A stretch of 16,738 bases of DNA from an uncultured Bacteroidota bacterium (GCA_903865465.1 CAIPJU010000672.1:1-16738), one strand, 5' to 3'; positions 8,727 to 16,690 are shown, numbered from the stretch's first letter. The notes: generated from the sequence alone by a model not told the origin. A program made the numbers and translations.

Positions 8727-9503
8727 ATGAAAAGGGTCCTGAAAATATTACTTATTATTACTTTGCTCTACATTGCAGCGATCCCGATTCTTCTTGTAGG
8801 CTCTTCAAATACCAGGATATGCAGGGGCATTTCGGTTGATATCAGGGATTCCTCAGAGTATCATTTTGTCACAAGAAAGCAACTTCTGAATCTGGCATTG
8901 GCAAATTCGGGAAGGATTTTAGGCAAACCTATTAAGGATATTTCAATCTCTGCCATTGAAGGGAGGATTACAGAACTAAGGGAATTAAAAACAGCAGAGG
9001 TTTATTCCTCAATTGACGGACTAATCCATATCTATGCTGATCAGAGGAATCCGGTATTGAGAATTATGCCCGAAGGAGGAGGTGATTTCTTCATCGATGG
9101 CGATGGATACATATTCAGAAAGAGAAATCTTTATACCCCCCGACTTCACATTATTGAAGGTAATGTTACCATTACACAGCAGATGCTTTCGGGGGTAAGT
9201 GTACTCGATACTGCGGTGAAAAATACTGTTTTAAAAGACGTGTTAAAGATTATAAAATATATAAACAAGGACGATTTCTGGTCAGCACAGATTGATCAGT
9301 TATATATTGACGGAAATAATGAGATTGATCTGATTCCCCGGACAGGAAGCCAGACAGTGCACCTGGGAACGGCAGAAAACTTCGAAAGGAAACTCAGCAA
9401 TCTCCAGGCTTTTTATGATAAGGTTCTTCCTTCGGTAGGATGGAATAAATATTCTGTTATAAACCTAGAATTCAAAGACCAGATAGTTTGTAAGAAAAGA
9501 TAA
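8727..9503 (+). CDS. ftsQ: Cell division protein FtsQ/DivIB
   Basis: Bitopic division protein that links the cytoplasmic ring to the periplasmic septal synthases. The 258-residue protein has a short basic N-terminus, one membrane helix (about residues 5-25), and a periplasmic part that starts with a POTRA-like segment (about 33-105) and continues with the beta domain containing FFIDGDGYIFRKRN (125-138). The ending with YSVINLEFKDQIVCKK resembles other Bacteroidota FtsQ proteins as I recall them. Sequence conservation is low in this family, so the call depends partly on position between murC and ftsA, exactly where ftsQ is expected. Its ATG is 1 nt after the murC stop. Confidence 0.9.
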   Translation: MKRVLKILLIITLLYIAAIPILLVGSSNTRICRGISVDIRDSSEYHFVTRKQLLNLALANSGRILGKPIKDISISAIEGRITELRELKTAEVYSSIDGLIHIYADQRNPVLRIMPEGGGDFFIDGDGYIFRKRNLYTPRLHIIEGNVTITQQMLSGVSVLDTAVKNTVLKDVLKIIKYINKDDFWSAQIDQLYIDGNNEIDLIPRTGSQTVHLGTAENFERKLSNLQAFYDKVLPSVGWNKYSVINLEFKDQIVCKKR

Positions 9504-9522
9504 CCAGAAATAAGCACAAAGT

Positions 9523-10920
9523 ATGAGCAAAAAGGAACAGTACATCGCAGCTATCGACATTGGTACCACAAAGATTGTGGCAATTGTCGGTAAGAAAAAC
9601 GAGAATGGAAAAATTGAAATTCTCGGACTTAGCAAGGCTCTGTCAAAAGGCGTCAAAAGAGGTGTGGTACTCAATATTGAGGAGACAGTAAGCGCTATTC
9701 AGACAACCGTTGAAGATGTGCAGAAGAGATCGGGCATTTACTTCACCGAAGTCTTTGTTGGTATTGCCGGTCAGCACATCAAGAGTATGAAGAACCGCGG
9801 ATATATAACTCGCGAAAACTACGAGGATGAAATCCAGAAAGAGGAGGTATTCAAGCTCATGGAGGACATGCATAAGATACATATTGATATTGGCGAAGAG
9901 ATAATTCATGTCATTCCCCAGAATTTCATTGTCGACAACGAAACAGGTGTAAAGAGTCCCATCGGCATGTGCGGACGCAGGCTGGAGGCAAATTTCCATA
10001 TAGTTATCGGACAGGTGGCTGCTGCCAAGAACATCGAAAAATGTATCAGAAAGGCAAACCTGACTGTTAAGGATCTGATCCTTGAACCTCTGGCATCATC
10101 AGATGCAGTGCTTACTGAGGATGAAAAAGAGGCTGGTGTAGTCCTTGTCGATATCGGAGGGGGAACAACCGATGTTGCAGTTTATTACGATAACATAATT
10201 CGTCATACATCGGTGATACCTTTCGGTGGTAATGTGATTACTAAAGACATCAAGGAGGGATGCGCAATCCTTCAGCGCCATGCTGAGCAGCTTAAGATCC
10301 AGTATGGTTCTGCACTTGGCGACATGGCCCCCGATGACAAGGTGGTTTCAATACCAGGGATCAGCGGAAGGGAACCCAAGGAAATCTCTTTTAAAAGCCT
10401 TGCATACATCATCCAGTCGAGAATGGAGGAGATCATCGATGCTATCAACTTCGAAATCCAGGTATCGGGATATGCTGACAAGCTGGCAGCAGGAGTCGTT
10501 ATTACCGGAGGAGGCGCTATGTTAAGACACCTTCCCCAGCTCATGAAGTTTAAAACAGCTATGGATGTTCGGATTGGTCTTCCCAATAAGCATCTGGCTG
10601 GTTCAGCTAAGAATGAGATTAACCAGCCGATGTATGCCACCAGTGTAGGACTTATAATGCGTGGATTTGATTTCCTCGAAACTTACAAGAAATCGTTCAA
10701 TGCCGGCACAGCTGAAGATTTGGCGAAAGCACGAGCGGTGGCACCGCCACCACGTCAGGAATTGAAACCCGAACCTGTTGCAGCAGAGGCAATAAGCGAT
10801 GAAGAGGAAGAAGAGAGTGTCGGAACTCCTGTTTTTGAAGAAGAAAGAGTCTCCCTGGCCGATAAGATAAAAACTATCCTTTCAAAAATGTTTGAGGTCG
10901 ACGACCAGACAATTAAGTAG
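9523..10920 (+). CDS. ftsA: Cell division protein FtsA (actin-like membrane tether of FtsZ)
   Basis: Actin-fold ATPase that anchors FtsZ filaments to the inner membrane and recruits later division proteins. The first phosphate loop AAIDIGTTKIVAIVG is at residues 9-23, the FtsA-specific 1C subdomain with GIAGQHIKSMKNRGYI follows at about 80-95, the second phosphate loop LVDIGGGTTDVAV is at 208-220, and the adenosine motif VVITGGGAMLRHL is at 325-337. After about residue 385 comes a poorly conserved linker with PPP and an acidic run (residues 426-431), then a C-terminal amphipathic helix (LADKIKTILSKMF, 445-457) that fits the usual membrane-targeting sequence. At 465 residues it is longer than the roughly 420 of E. 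coli FtsA because of this linker. It begins 19 nt after ftsQ. Confidence 0.96.
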   Translation: MSKKEQYIAAIDIGTTKIVAIVGKKNENGKIEILGLSKALSKGVKRGVVLNIEETVSAIQTTVEDVQKRSGIYFTEVFVGIAGQHIKSMKNRGYITRENYEDEIQKEEVFKLMEDMHKIHIDIGEEIIHVIPQNFIVDNETGVKSPIGMCGRRLEANFHIVIGQVAAAKNIEKCIRKANLTVKDLILEPLASSDAVLTEDEKEAGVVLVDIGGGTTDVAVYYDNIIRHTSVIPFGGNVITKDIKEGCAILQRHAEQLKIQYGSALGDMAPDDKVVSIPGISGREPKEISFKSLAYIIQSRMEEIIDAINFEIQVSGYADKLAAGVVITGGGAMLRHLPQLMKFKTAMDVRIGLPNKHLAGSAKNEINQPMYATSVGLIMRGFDFLETYKKSFNAGTAEDLAKARAVAPPPRQELKPEPVAAEAISDEEEEESVGTPVFEEERVSLADKIKTILSKMFEVDDQTIK

Positions 10921-10975
10921 TTTTTATTTAGAGCAATAAAGATAAGTAGGTAATAATAAATCAAATATAAGCGCT

Positions 10976-12466
10976 ATGTCGGACGATATAATGAACTTTG
11001 ACCTTCCTGTTGAAAGATCTTCAATTATAAAAGTTCTGGGAATAGGTGGCGGCGGGAATAATGCTGTTAATCACATGTATGAAAAAGGAATCCGTGACGT
11101 CAATTTTGTAGTCTGTAACACCGACCATCAGGCATTGATAAAAAGCCCGGTTCCAGTCAAGGTACAGATAGGTGAGTCGTTGACAGAAGGAAGAGGCGCC
11201 GGGAGCAAGCCTGAAGTCGGACGTCAGGCCGCACTGGAGAATATTGATGATGTAATGGATTCATTATCGGGTAATACGAGAATGGTCTTTATCACAACAG
11301 GCATGGGGGGAGGAACAGGAACAGGAGCAACTCCTGTTATTGCAAAAGCCTGTAAGGATGCAGGACTCCTCACAATTGCCGTTGTGACTATCCCCTTTAA
11401 ATCGGAAGGGAAAGTACGAATCCGCCAGGCAATTGACGGAGTAACTGAACTTAAGGATTCGGTTGACTCCCTTCTTGTTATCAATAATGAAAAGCTAAGG
11501 GAGATTTATGGCAATCAGCCTGTCTCAACTGCTTTTGCAAAAGCTGATGACATTCTTACCACAGCTGTAAAGGGCATTGCAGAGATAATAACAATTACTG
11601 GTTATATCAACGTTGATTTTGCCGACGTGGAAACCGTAATGAGGAATTCGGGGGTGGCCTTCATGGGCATGGGAAAAGCCTCCGGCGAGAACAGGGCAAT
11701 AAGGGCAATTGAGAATGCCTTGGGTTCTCCTCTTCTTAATTCCAACGACATCACTGGAGCTAAAAGCATCCTGATAAATATTTCATCAGGCACAGGTGAA
11801 CATGAATTAACAATGGATGAGCTTGGAGAAATAACTGACTATATGTACGACTCAGCTTCTGAAGATGCACTGATTATAAGGGGCTTATCTAAGGATGACA
11901 ATCTCATTGAAGAGATAAGTGTCACCGTAATAGCTACCGGCTTTGAAGCTAACAGCATATTCCAGCCTTATAAACCGAAGCAGCCAAGCAAGGTAGAATT
12001 GCTTACTTCACCTTCATCAATACCCGGCAGGAATGTACCTGAATTAGCAGGCGATCATTTCGTTATTCACGATAAAAATAAGAAGCCAATTATCACTGAC
12101 CTCGAGGAAGAGGGGCAGGGAATAATTGATTTTAGTCTGGAACGCAATAATGATTATAATGATATGTTCAACATGCGACAGCCGCATAAGACAGAAGAGC
12201 CATCACACGAAAAGCAGGAGGCTACGCTCAGAAAGGTAAAGCACATGCAGAATATATTGAAAAAAGAGGGATTATCGAACAAAACCATGAAGGAGAACAT
12301 CGACACTTTTGAAGACGTGCCAGCTTATGTAAGGCGCAACCTTTCCATAGGTGCTTCCGGTACCTCTTCCGACAGTAAGTTATCGAAATTCACCCTTTCA
12401 ACAGGCGATAATGACGAACCTGTTCTGAGAGAAAGCAATGCCTACCTTGATGAAAATATAGATTAG
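10976..12466 (+). CDS. ftsZ: Cell division GTPase FtsZ
   Basis: Tubulin-like GTPase that forms the Z-ring. The GTPase core covers about residues 16-325: GIGGGGNNAVNHM at 22-34, the tubulin signature GGGTGTG at 111-117, and the T7 catalytic loop NVDFADV at 212-218. A long linker (about 326-447) follows. The tail has two conserved-looking pieces: VPAYVRRNL (448-456) and the extreme C-terminus ESNAYLDENID (486-496). The total of 496 residues is well above the 383 of E. coli FtsZ. The 55-nt gap before it (10921-10975) is A+T-rich, with no TAnnTTTG element and no Shine-Dalgarno match, so transcription probably continues from ftsA. No hairpin terminator is apparent after its stop. Confidence 0.98.
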   Translation: MSDDIMNFDLPVERSSIIKVLGIGGGGNNAVNHMYEKGIRDVNFVVCNTDHQALIKSPVPVKVQIGESLTEGRGAGSKPEVGRQAALENIDDVMDSLSGNTRMVFITTGMGGGTGTGATPVIAKACKDAGLLTIAVVTIPFKSEGKVRIRQAIDGVTELKDSVDSLLVINNEKLREIYGNQPVSTAFAKADDILTTAVKGIAEIITITGYINVDFADVETVMRNSGVAFMGMGKASGENRAIRAIENALGSPLLNSNDITGAKSILINISSGTGEHELTMDELGEITDYMYDSASEDALIIRGLSKDDNLIEEISVTVIATGFEANSIFQPYKPKQPSKVELLTSPSSIPGRNVPELAGDHFVIHDKNKKPIITDLEEEGQGIIDFSLERNNDYNDMFNMRQPHKTEEPSHEKQEATLRKVKHMQNILKKEGLSNKTMKENIDTFEDVPAYVRRNLSIGASGTSSDSKLSKFTLSTGDNDEPVLRESNAYLDENID

Positions 12467-12497
12467 TTGCAGCCCCTGAATAGATTGAGCTCTTATC

Positions 12498-12529
12498 TTG
12501 TTCAGAAATCTGTTTTATATCTATATTTG
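12498..12529 (+). promoter_or_regulatory. Bacteroidota-type promoter of the porin gene
   Basis: A perfect TAnnTTTG -7 element (TATATTTG) is at 12522-12529, with a TTG at 12498-12500 as a possible -33 element, 21 nt upstream. This is the known sigma-ABfr consensus layout of the phylum. It lies in the short gap after ftsZ and points at the porin ATG at 12536, only 6 nt downstream, so the predicted transcription start falls at or next to the start codon. The motif is seen directly; activity is inferred. Confidence 0.55.
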
Positions 12530-12535
12530 CAGGCT

Positions 12536-14461
12536 ATGAAAAGATACATTACGATAATTGTGCTTTTCCTGCTGCCATCAGGCCTGTATGCCCAGGTTAA
12601 GGATACCCTTGTGAAACCAAGGATACTTAAGCAATGGAATCTGTCACGCGATTATTCTGAGGAAAAAATTATCCCAATAGATACTGCTTTTTCCCTTTTC
12701 CACAGGTCAAGAATATCCGACAGGTTCTCGCCTGTAAATGCCTCCCTTGGTAACTACGGTCTCCCACTTTATCAGATCAGCTTTTTTGACAGGGTCACTG
12801 ATCCCGACCGCTTCCTTGCAGACTACTATTACCCATACCTGCACCTTCCCGAAAATGCGGTATTTATGAATACCCAGGAGCCTTATACCGAGCTCGACTG
12901 GACATTTGCCGGTCCTCAGGCAACTTCAGAGCAGGCTTTCAGGGTGAGACATTCTCAGAATGTGAACAGGTTCCTGAATTTCGGCCTGATCTATGATATT
13001 GTTTATAGCCTGGGTCAGTATAATTATCAAAGAGCAGAGGATAAGACTTTTACATTCTACACCTCCTATACCGGAACAAAATACAAACTCTATTTTTCAG
13101 CTGGTCTTAATAATATTAAATCGTGGGAGAATGGCGGAATTACTGATCCTGCCGAGCTAAGCCAGTTAAATACACGTGATGTCAAGACTAACCTTGGCAA
13201 ACTCAATCTGGCTAACAGCTCCTTTAAGAACCGCAACATTCTTCTTGTTCAACGTTATACGATAGGAGTGCACAAAGCGGCAAAGGCCGATACTACCCAG
13301 CATAAAAAGCAGGGATTTCTTGGTTTAAGCGGAACATTCTCACATATTTTCATATTTGATTATAATGCAAGGCGTTATAAAGATGAGTATCCTGCTTCGG
13401 GTTTCTATGATAAAATACTCGTTACCAGGAATTTCACCAACGATTCTATTTATGCCCGAACCATTAAGAATACACTGAGATTCGATTTTACAACCGATGA
13501 GACACGTAAATTCAGTCTTGGAGGAGGCATTGGGATCAGGAATGAGATTATCAGATACTACAATATCATTCCTGTAATTTTTCTGACTCCGGGTTACGCA
13601 TCGGGCTGGAATAAAGGGAATAATGTCCTTTTAGGGAAGCTCTATAATAGTATTGGTGAAAAATTCCGTTGGGCTGCATCGGGGGAGTTATATCTGACTG
13701 GTTACCGGGCCGGTGATTTCGACCTCAATGGCGAAATAGACAAGTCATTTGACTGGAAAAAAGGTAAATCTTCATGGATGATTACTGGTTCAGTTGTGAA
13801 TCAGCAGCCATCGTACTGGTTTCAGCACTGGGGGAGTAATAATTTTGAATGGAATAATAATCTCAGCAAGGAGTTCAGGATTAATGTAGGAACAGGTTTC
13901 TCATACCCTGGAAGAAAATTTGAGGCTAAGTTCAATTATGCAATAATTAAGAATTACACCGATTTCGATTCAACTGCAATGCCATCGCAGTATGGTGCAG
14001 GACTCTCCGTTGCTGCCATTTATGTGAAAAAAGAGCTAAGGGCCTGGAAATTTCACTTGATGAATGAGGTGATAGTTCAAAAAAGCAGTAATTCACGGGT
14101 CCTCGATTTGCCTCTTGCAACTGTAAAATCGGCAGGTTTTTTCGAACATCTTTTCAGATTCCGTTCTACCGGCGGCAAGCTATATATGCAGCTGGGAGTC
14201 GATGTCACCTATAATACCCCCTACCATCCCTATTCATATATGCCTGCAACAGGAAGGTTTTACAGGCAGGAGAATACTACAGCCGGGAATTATGCTTATC
14301 TGAATCCATTCCTGAATCTAAAAATAAAGCGTACCCGTTTGCTTATTGAATTCGACCATGTCAATTCGGGAATGATGGGTTATGATTACGCTATGGTTCC
14401 ATCGTATCCTATGAATATCAGAATGTTGAGATACGGATTGTCCTGGACATTTTACGATTAG
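12536..14461 (+). CDS. Putative outer-membrane porin (Porin_10-like)
   Basis: A 641-residue secreted protein predicted to form an outer-membrane beta-barrel. The signal peptide is clear: MKRY, then a hydrophobic run, with cleavage expected after LYA (residue 19). The rest is rich in Tyr, Phe and Asn and in alternating amphipathic strands, including RHSQNVNRFLNFGLIYDIVY and KLYFSAGLNNIKSWENGGI, which resemble the Bacteroidota 'putative porin' family (Pfam Porin_10); it ends with an aromatic strand, LSWTFYD. I chose the ATG at 12536 over a TTG at 12467 right after the ftsZ stop, because only 12536 puts a basic residue pair at the front of the signal peptide. The substrate is unknown. It is in the same direction as ftsZ but has its own promoter element, so it need not be a division gene. 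Confidence 0.8.
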   Translation: MKRYITIIVLFLLPSGLYAQVKDTLVKPRILKQWNLSRDYSEEKIIPIDTAFSLFHRSRISDRFSPVNASLGNYGLPLYQISFFDRVTDPDRFLADYYYPYLHLPENAVFMNTQEPYTELDWTFAGPQATSEQAFRVRHSQNVNRFLNFGLIYDIVYSLGQYNYQRAEDKTFTFYTSYTGTKYKLYFSAGLNNIKSWENGGITDPAELSQLNTRDVKTNLGKLNLANSSFKNRNILLVQRYTIGVHKAAKADTTQHKKQGFLGLSGTFSHIFIFDYNARRYKDEYPASGFYDKILVTRNFTNDSIYARTIKNTLRFDFTTDETRKFSLGGGIGIRNEIIRYYNIIPVIFLTPGYASGWNKGNNVLLGKLYNSIGEKFRWAASGELYLTGYRAGDFDLNGEIDKSFDWKKGKSSWMITGSVVNQQPSYWFQHWGSNNFEWNNNLSKEFRINVGTGFSYPGRKFEAKFNYAIIKNYTDFDSTAMPSQYGAGLSVAAIYVKKELRAWKFHLMNEVIVQKSSNSRVLDLPLATVKSAGFFEHLFRFRSTGGKLYMQLGVDVTYNTPYHPYSYMPATGRFYRQENTTAGNYAYLNPFLNLKIKRTRLLIEFDHVNSGMMGYDYAMVPSYPMNIRMLRYGLSWTFYD

Positions 14462-14472
14462 AAAAATTGTTG

Positions 14473-14480
14473 TATCTTTG
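14473..14480 (+). promoter_or_regulatory. Bacteroidota-type -7 promoter element upstream of mltF
   Basis: TATCTTTG is a perfect match to TAnnTTTG. It lies in the 59-nt gap between the porin stop and the mltF start, giving a predicted 5' untranslated region of about 30-35 nt. No good TTG is seen at the usual -33 distance (only a T-rich stretch at about 14450-14454), so this is a half-supported promoter. I see no terminator hairpin for the porin gene in this gap. Confidence 0.5.
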
Positions 14481-14520
14481 TTGCGCTTTTATTAAGTGAT
14501 GTTTAACTAAAACAATAACT

Positions 14521-15960
14521 TTGATAAAGAAGTTAGCAATTTTGTTCTTTACAATGGCTGCCCTGCTGATCTCCTGCACGGATAATCACAGAGCCATAAA
14601 AACCCCTGAGAAAAATTCTGTTTCATATGACCTCGATTCCATCAGGAAGAGAGGAAAACTTATTGCAGTTACTGCTTTAAATTCAACGGACTATTTTCTA
14701 TACAAGGGTGAACCAATGGGATTTAACTATGAAATGCTCAAATCTTTCGCTGACCATATCGGCATTGACGTTGAGATAGTGAATGATAATAGTCCTGAAC
14801 ATGCATCTGATATGCTGAGAAATGGCGAGGCTGATCTTGTTACGATGGGTCTGAATTCCGCTTCTCCCGAATCAGGTGGTATTCAATTCACGCAAGCGGT
14901 TGAAGAAACCCGTATGGCACTGGTACAGAGGAAACCTCCGCTAAGGAAAACGGCCGGGCAGGGAGAGAATTCTGTCCCATTCATTATAAAGGAAGAAGAG
15001 CTGAAGGGAAAGACAATTTATGTTCAGAAAGGATCATCCGTTATAGAGCGTCTTCATGCCTTTGAAAGGGAAATTGGAGATACTGTAAGGATAGTTGAGG
15101 TGCCATATGAACCGGAGAAGCTTATTCAGAATGTGGCTGAAGGTGAGATCGACTTTACTGTCTGTGAGGAAAACCTCGCAATAGTAAATTCATCATACTA
15201 TTCACGGATTGATGTCAGTACGGGAATCGGTCAGCCTGCAGGCGTTTCGTGGGGAATCAGAAAAAATCATTCCGATGCTCTGATGACTGAACTCAATCAC
15301 TGGATTGCTGCCTACAAAATGACCCAGTCGTACTCAAATCTTTATACAAAATATTTTAAGAATTTACGGCCTGGAAGCCTGCTCGACGGTGAATATTATG
15401 CTATCAGCTCCGGAAAGGTTTCTCCATATGACGATATGATCAGGAAGTATAGCGCTCTTATCCAATGGGACTGGCGCCTTCTGGCATCTCTGATATTCCA
15501 GGAATCGAGATTTCAGGCTGATGTAATCTCAGTTGCAGGAGCGTATGGACTTATGCAGATAATGCCTATTACAGGGCGGAATTTCGGAATTGACATTACC
15601 CAGTCACCCGAAAATAACCTTCTGGCCGGAATAAAATATATTAACTGGCTCCATTCTATTTTTGATCCTAAAATAAGTGACAAGAACGAGCGGCTCCATT
15701 TCATTCTCGGAGCTTATAATGCTGGCCCGGGTCATATACTGGATGCAATGAAACTGGCTGAAAAAAACGGAATGGATCCGCACAAATGGGACGGGAATGT
15801 TGCTTTCTGGCTTTTAAAGAAGTCGGAACCTCAATATTATAACGATTCCGTTGTAAAGAACGGCTATTTCAAAGGTAAAGAATCGGTTGACTTTGTATCG
15901 AGGGTCCTCTACAGGTATGAGATGTACAAGAATGAAATTCCTGTCGTGAAAAAGAAGTAA
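14521..15960 (+). CDS. mltF: MltF-like membrane-bound lytic transglycosylase, lipoprotein
   Basis: Predicted lipoprotein that cleaves the MurNAc-GlcNAc bond of peptidoglycan. The order is: lipoprotein signal peptide with lipobox LISC (cysteine 19), a solute-binding domain of the SBP_bac_3 type (about residues 40-285), and a C-terminal SLT lysozyme-like domain (about 305-440). The SLT motifs are FQESRF with catalytic Glu E328, GAYGLMQIMP (340-349) and LGAYNAGPGHI (396-406). The two-domain design is that of E. coli and Pseudomonas MltF, where the first domain binds muropeptides and controls the second. The start is probably the TTG at 14521: no ATG lies upstream before an in-frame TGA at 14497, and the ATG at 14554 would remove the basic n-region of the signal peptide. 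The SBP loop that usually contains ER is ES here (117-118). Confidence 0.9.
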   Translation: MIKKLAILFFTMAALLISCTDNHRAIKTPEKNSVSYDLDSIRKRGKLIAVTALNSTDYFLYKGEPMGFNYEMLKSFADHIGIDVEIVNDNSPEHASDMLRNGEADLVTMGLNSASPESGGIQFTQAVEETRMALVQRKPPLRKTAGQGENSVPFIIKEEELKGKTIYVQKGSSVIERLHAFEREIGDTVRIVEVPYEPEKLIQNVAEGEIDFTVCEENLAIVNSSYYSRIDVSTGIGQPAGVSWGIRKNHSDALMTELNHWIAAYKMTQSYSNLYTKYFKNLRPGSLLDGEYYAISSGKVSPYDDMIRKYSALIQWDWRLLASLIFQESRFQADVISVAGAYGLMQIMPITGRNFGIDITQSPENNLLAGIKYINWLHSIFDPKISDKNERLHFILGAYNAGPGHILDAMKLAEKNGMDPHKWDGNVAFWLLKKSEPQYYNDSVVKNGYFKGKESVDFVSRVLYRYEMYKNEIPVVKKK

Positions 15961-15968
15961 AAGGATTT

Positions 15969-16604
15969 CTAACAGGTAATACCTTCCCTCTGCATTAGCA
16001 GCAGCAACTCATTCAACATCATTGCTGTAGCACCCCAAATCACATTACCGTCGTAATCAAAGTGCTTAACATTGATCTTCTCACCTCTGACCAGCATCAT
16101 CCTGTTTTTTATTATTGACCGGTCGAGAAACTTCTGAAGTACTGCATCGAACAGGAAAAGAACCTCTTCGGGCTGATGACAGAAATGAGGTTTCTCTTTA
16201 GCCCACCCCACCACCGGAGTAACACTCATATTGCTTACAGGAATGAAAAGAGGAGTGAGGGTACCAATGACTTTTATAAGTGAGATGCCGGCACCGGTTT
16301 CTTCGTATGTTTCGCGCAGGGCAGTGGAAATTAAGCTATCATCCCCAGGTTCCCATTTTCCTCCGGGGAAAGAGATTTGTCCTCCATGTACTCCTTTGTA
16401 ATCATGCCGTTGCATGAAAACGGTATGAACTGAGCCTTTAAATGGAAAGAGAAGTATCATAACTGCAGCCGGCCTTGCATCTGGTCCGGGTTCATGAGGG
16501 AAATTCTTCACCATCCTGTCCGATGAAGCCATCTGCCACTGAACATCGCTGCCCGGAACGCCTTTTTCTATTGCATTTTTCAGTAATTCTGGGAATCTCT
16601 CCAT
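15969..16604 (-). CDS. Nudix hydrolase, CoA pyrophosphatase (NudL/NUDT7) type
   Basis: A 211-residue Nudix hydrolase, expected to split CoA or a related nucleoside diphosphate compound into adenosine 3',5'-bisphosphate and 4'-phosphopantetheine. The Nudix box is at residues 81-105, with RE at 97-98 and EE at 101-102 as metal ligands. It is preceded by HGGQISFPGGK (73-83), the extra signature of the CoA-pyrophosphatase subfamily. The glutamate expected between the first Gly and the RE pair is an Asp with one-residue altered spacing, which also occurs in E. coli NudL as I recall it. No signal peptide is present, so it is cytoplasmic. It converges on mltF with 8 nt between the stops. Substrate is inferred from motif only; other Nudix substrates are possible. 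Confidence 0.85.
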   Translation of the reverse strand: MERFPELLKNAIEKGVPGSDVQWQMASSDRMVKNFPHEPGPDARPAAVMILLFPFKGSVHTVFMQRHDYKGVHGGQISFPGGKWEPGDDSLISTALRETYEETGAGISLIKVIGTLTPLFIPVSNMSVTPVVGWAKEKPHFCHQPEEVLFLFDAVLQKFLDRSIIKNRMMLVRGEKINVKHFDYDGNVIWGATAMMLNELLLLMQREGITC

Positions 16605-16633
16605 CTTTTGGTTTGGCTTAACCTTAAGTAACA

Positions 16634-16641
16634 GAAAGGTA
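16634..16641 (-). promoter_or_regulatory. Possible -7 element of the Nudix gene
   Basis: Read on the minus strand this is TACCTTTC, 7 of 8 positions of TAnnTTTG, about 30 nt upstream of the ATG of the Nudix gene. No TTG is present at the -33 distance. It is the best match in the divergent gap and is offered as a weak candidate only. Confidence 0.2.
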
Positions 16642-16690
16642 ACAGATTTTGTTTTGGAATAAAGAATTAACTAAGGAATACTGAAATCAA

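Noticed and set aside
10272..10640. Long minus-strand open frame opposite ftsA (122 codons)
   Set aside because: It lies entirely within ftsA, has no recognisable family features, and is explained as a shadow of the coding strand.
12467..12535. A 23-codon N-terminal extension of the porin from a TTG immediately after the ftsZ stop
   Set aside because: It would bury the clear signal peptide (MKRYITII...LYAQ) behind a second hydrophobic stretch, and the promoter element lies inside it; ATG 12536 explains the data better.
15974..15984. Palindrome AGGTA-A-TACCT at the end of the Nudix gene as a terminator
   Set aside because: The arms are 5 bp with a single-base loop that cannot form a stable hairpin, and no T-run follows at the right place.
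16608..16615. TTGGTTTG as a plus-strand -7 element for the terminal lipoprotein frame
   Set aside because: It has a mismatch at the conserved A, overlaps the region just before the Nudix start, and is about 75 nt from the TTG with no -33 match.
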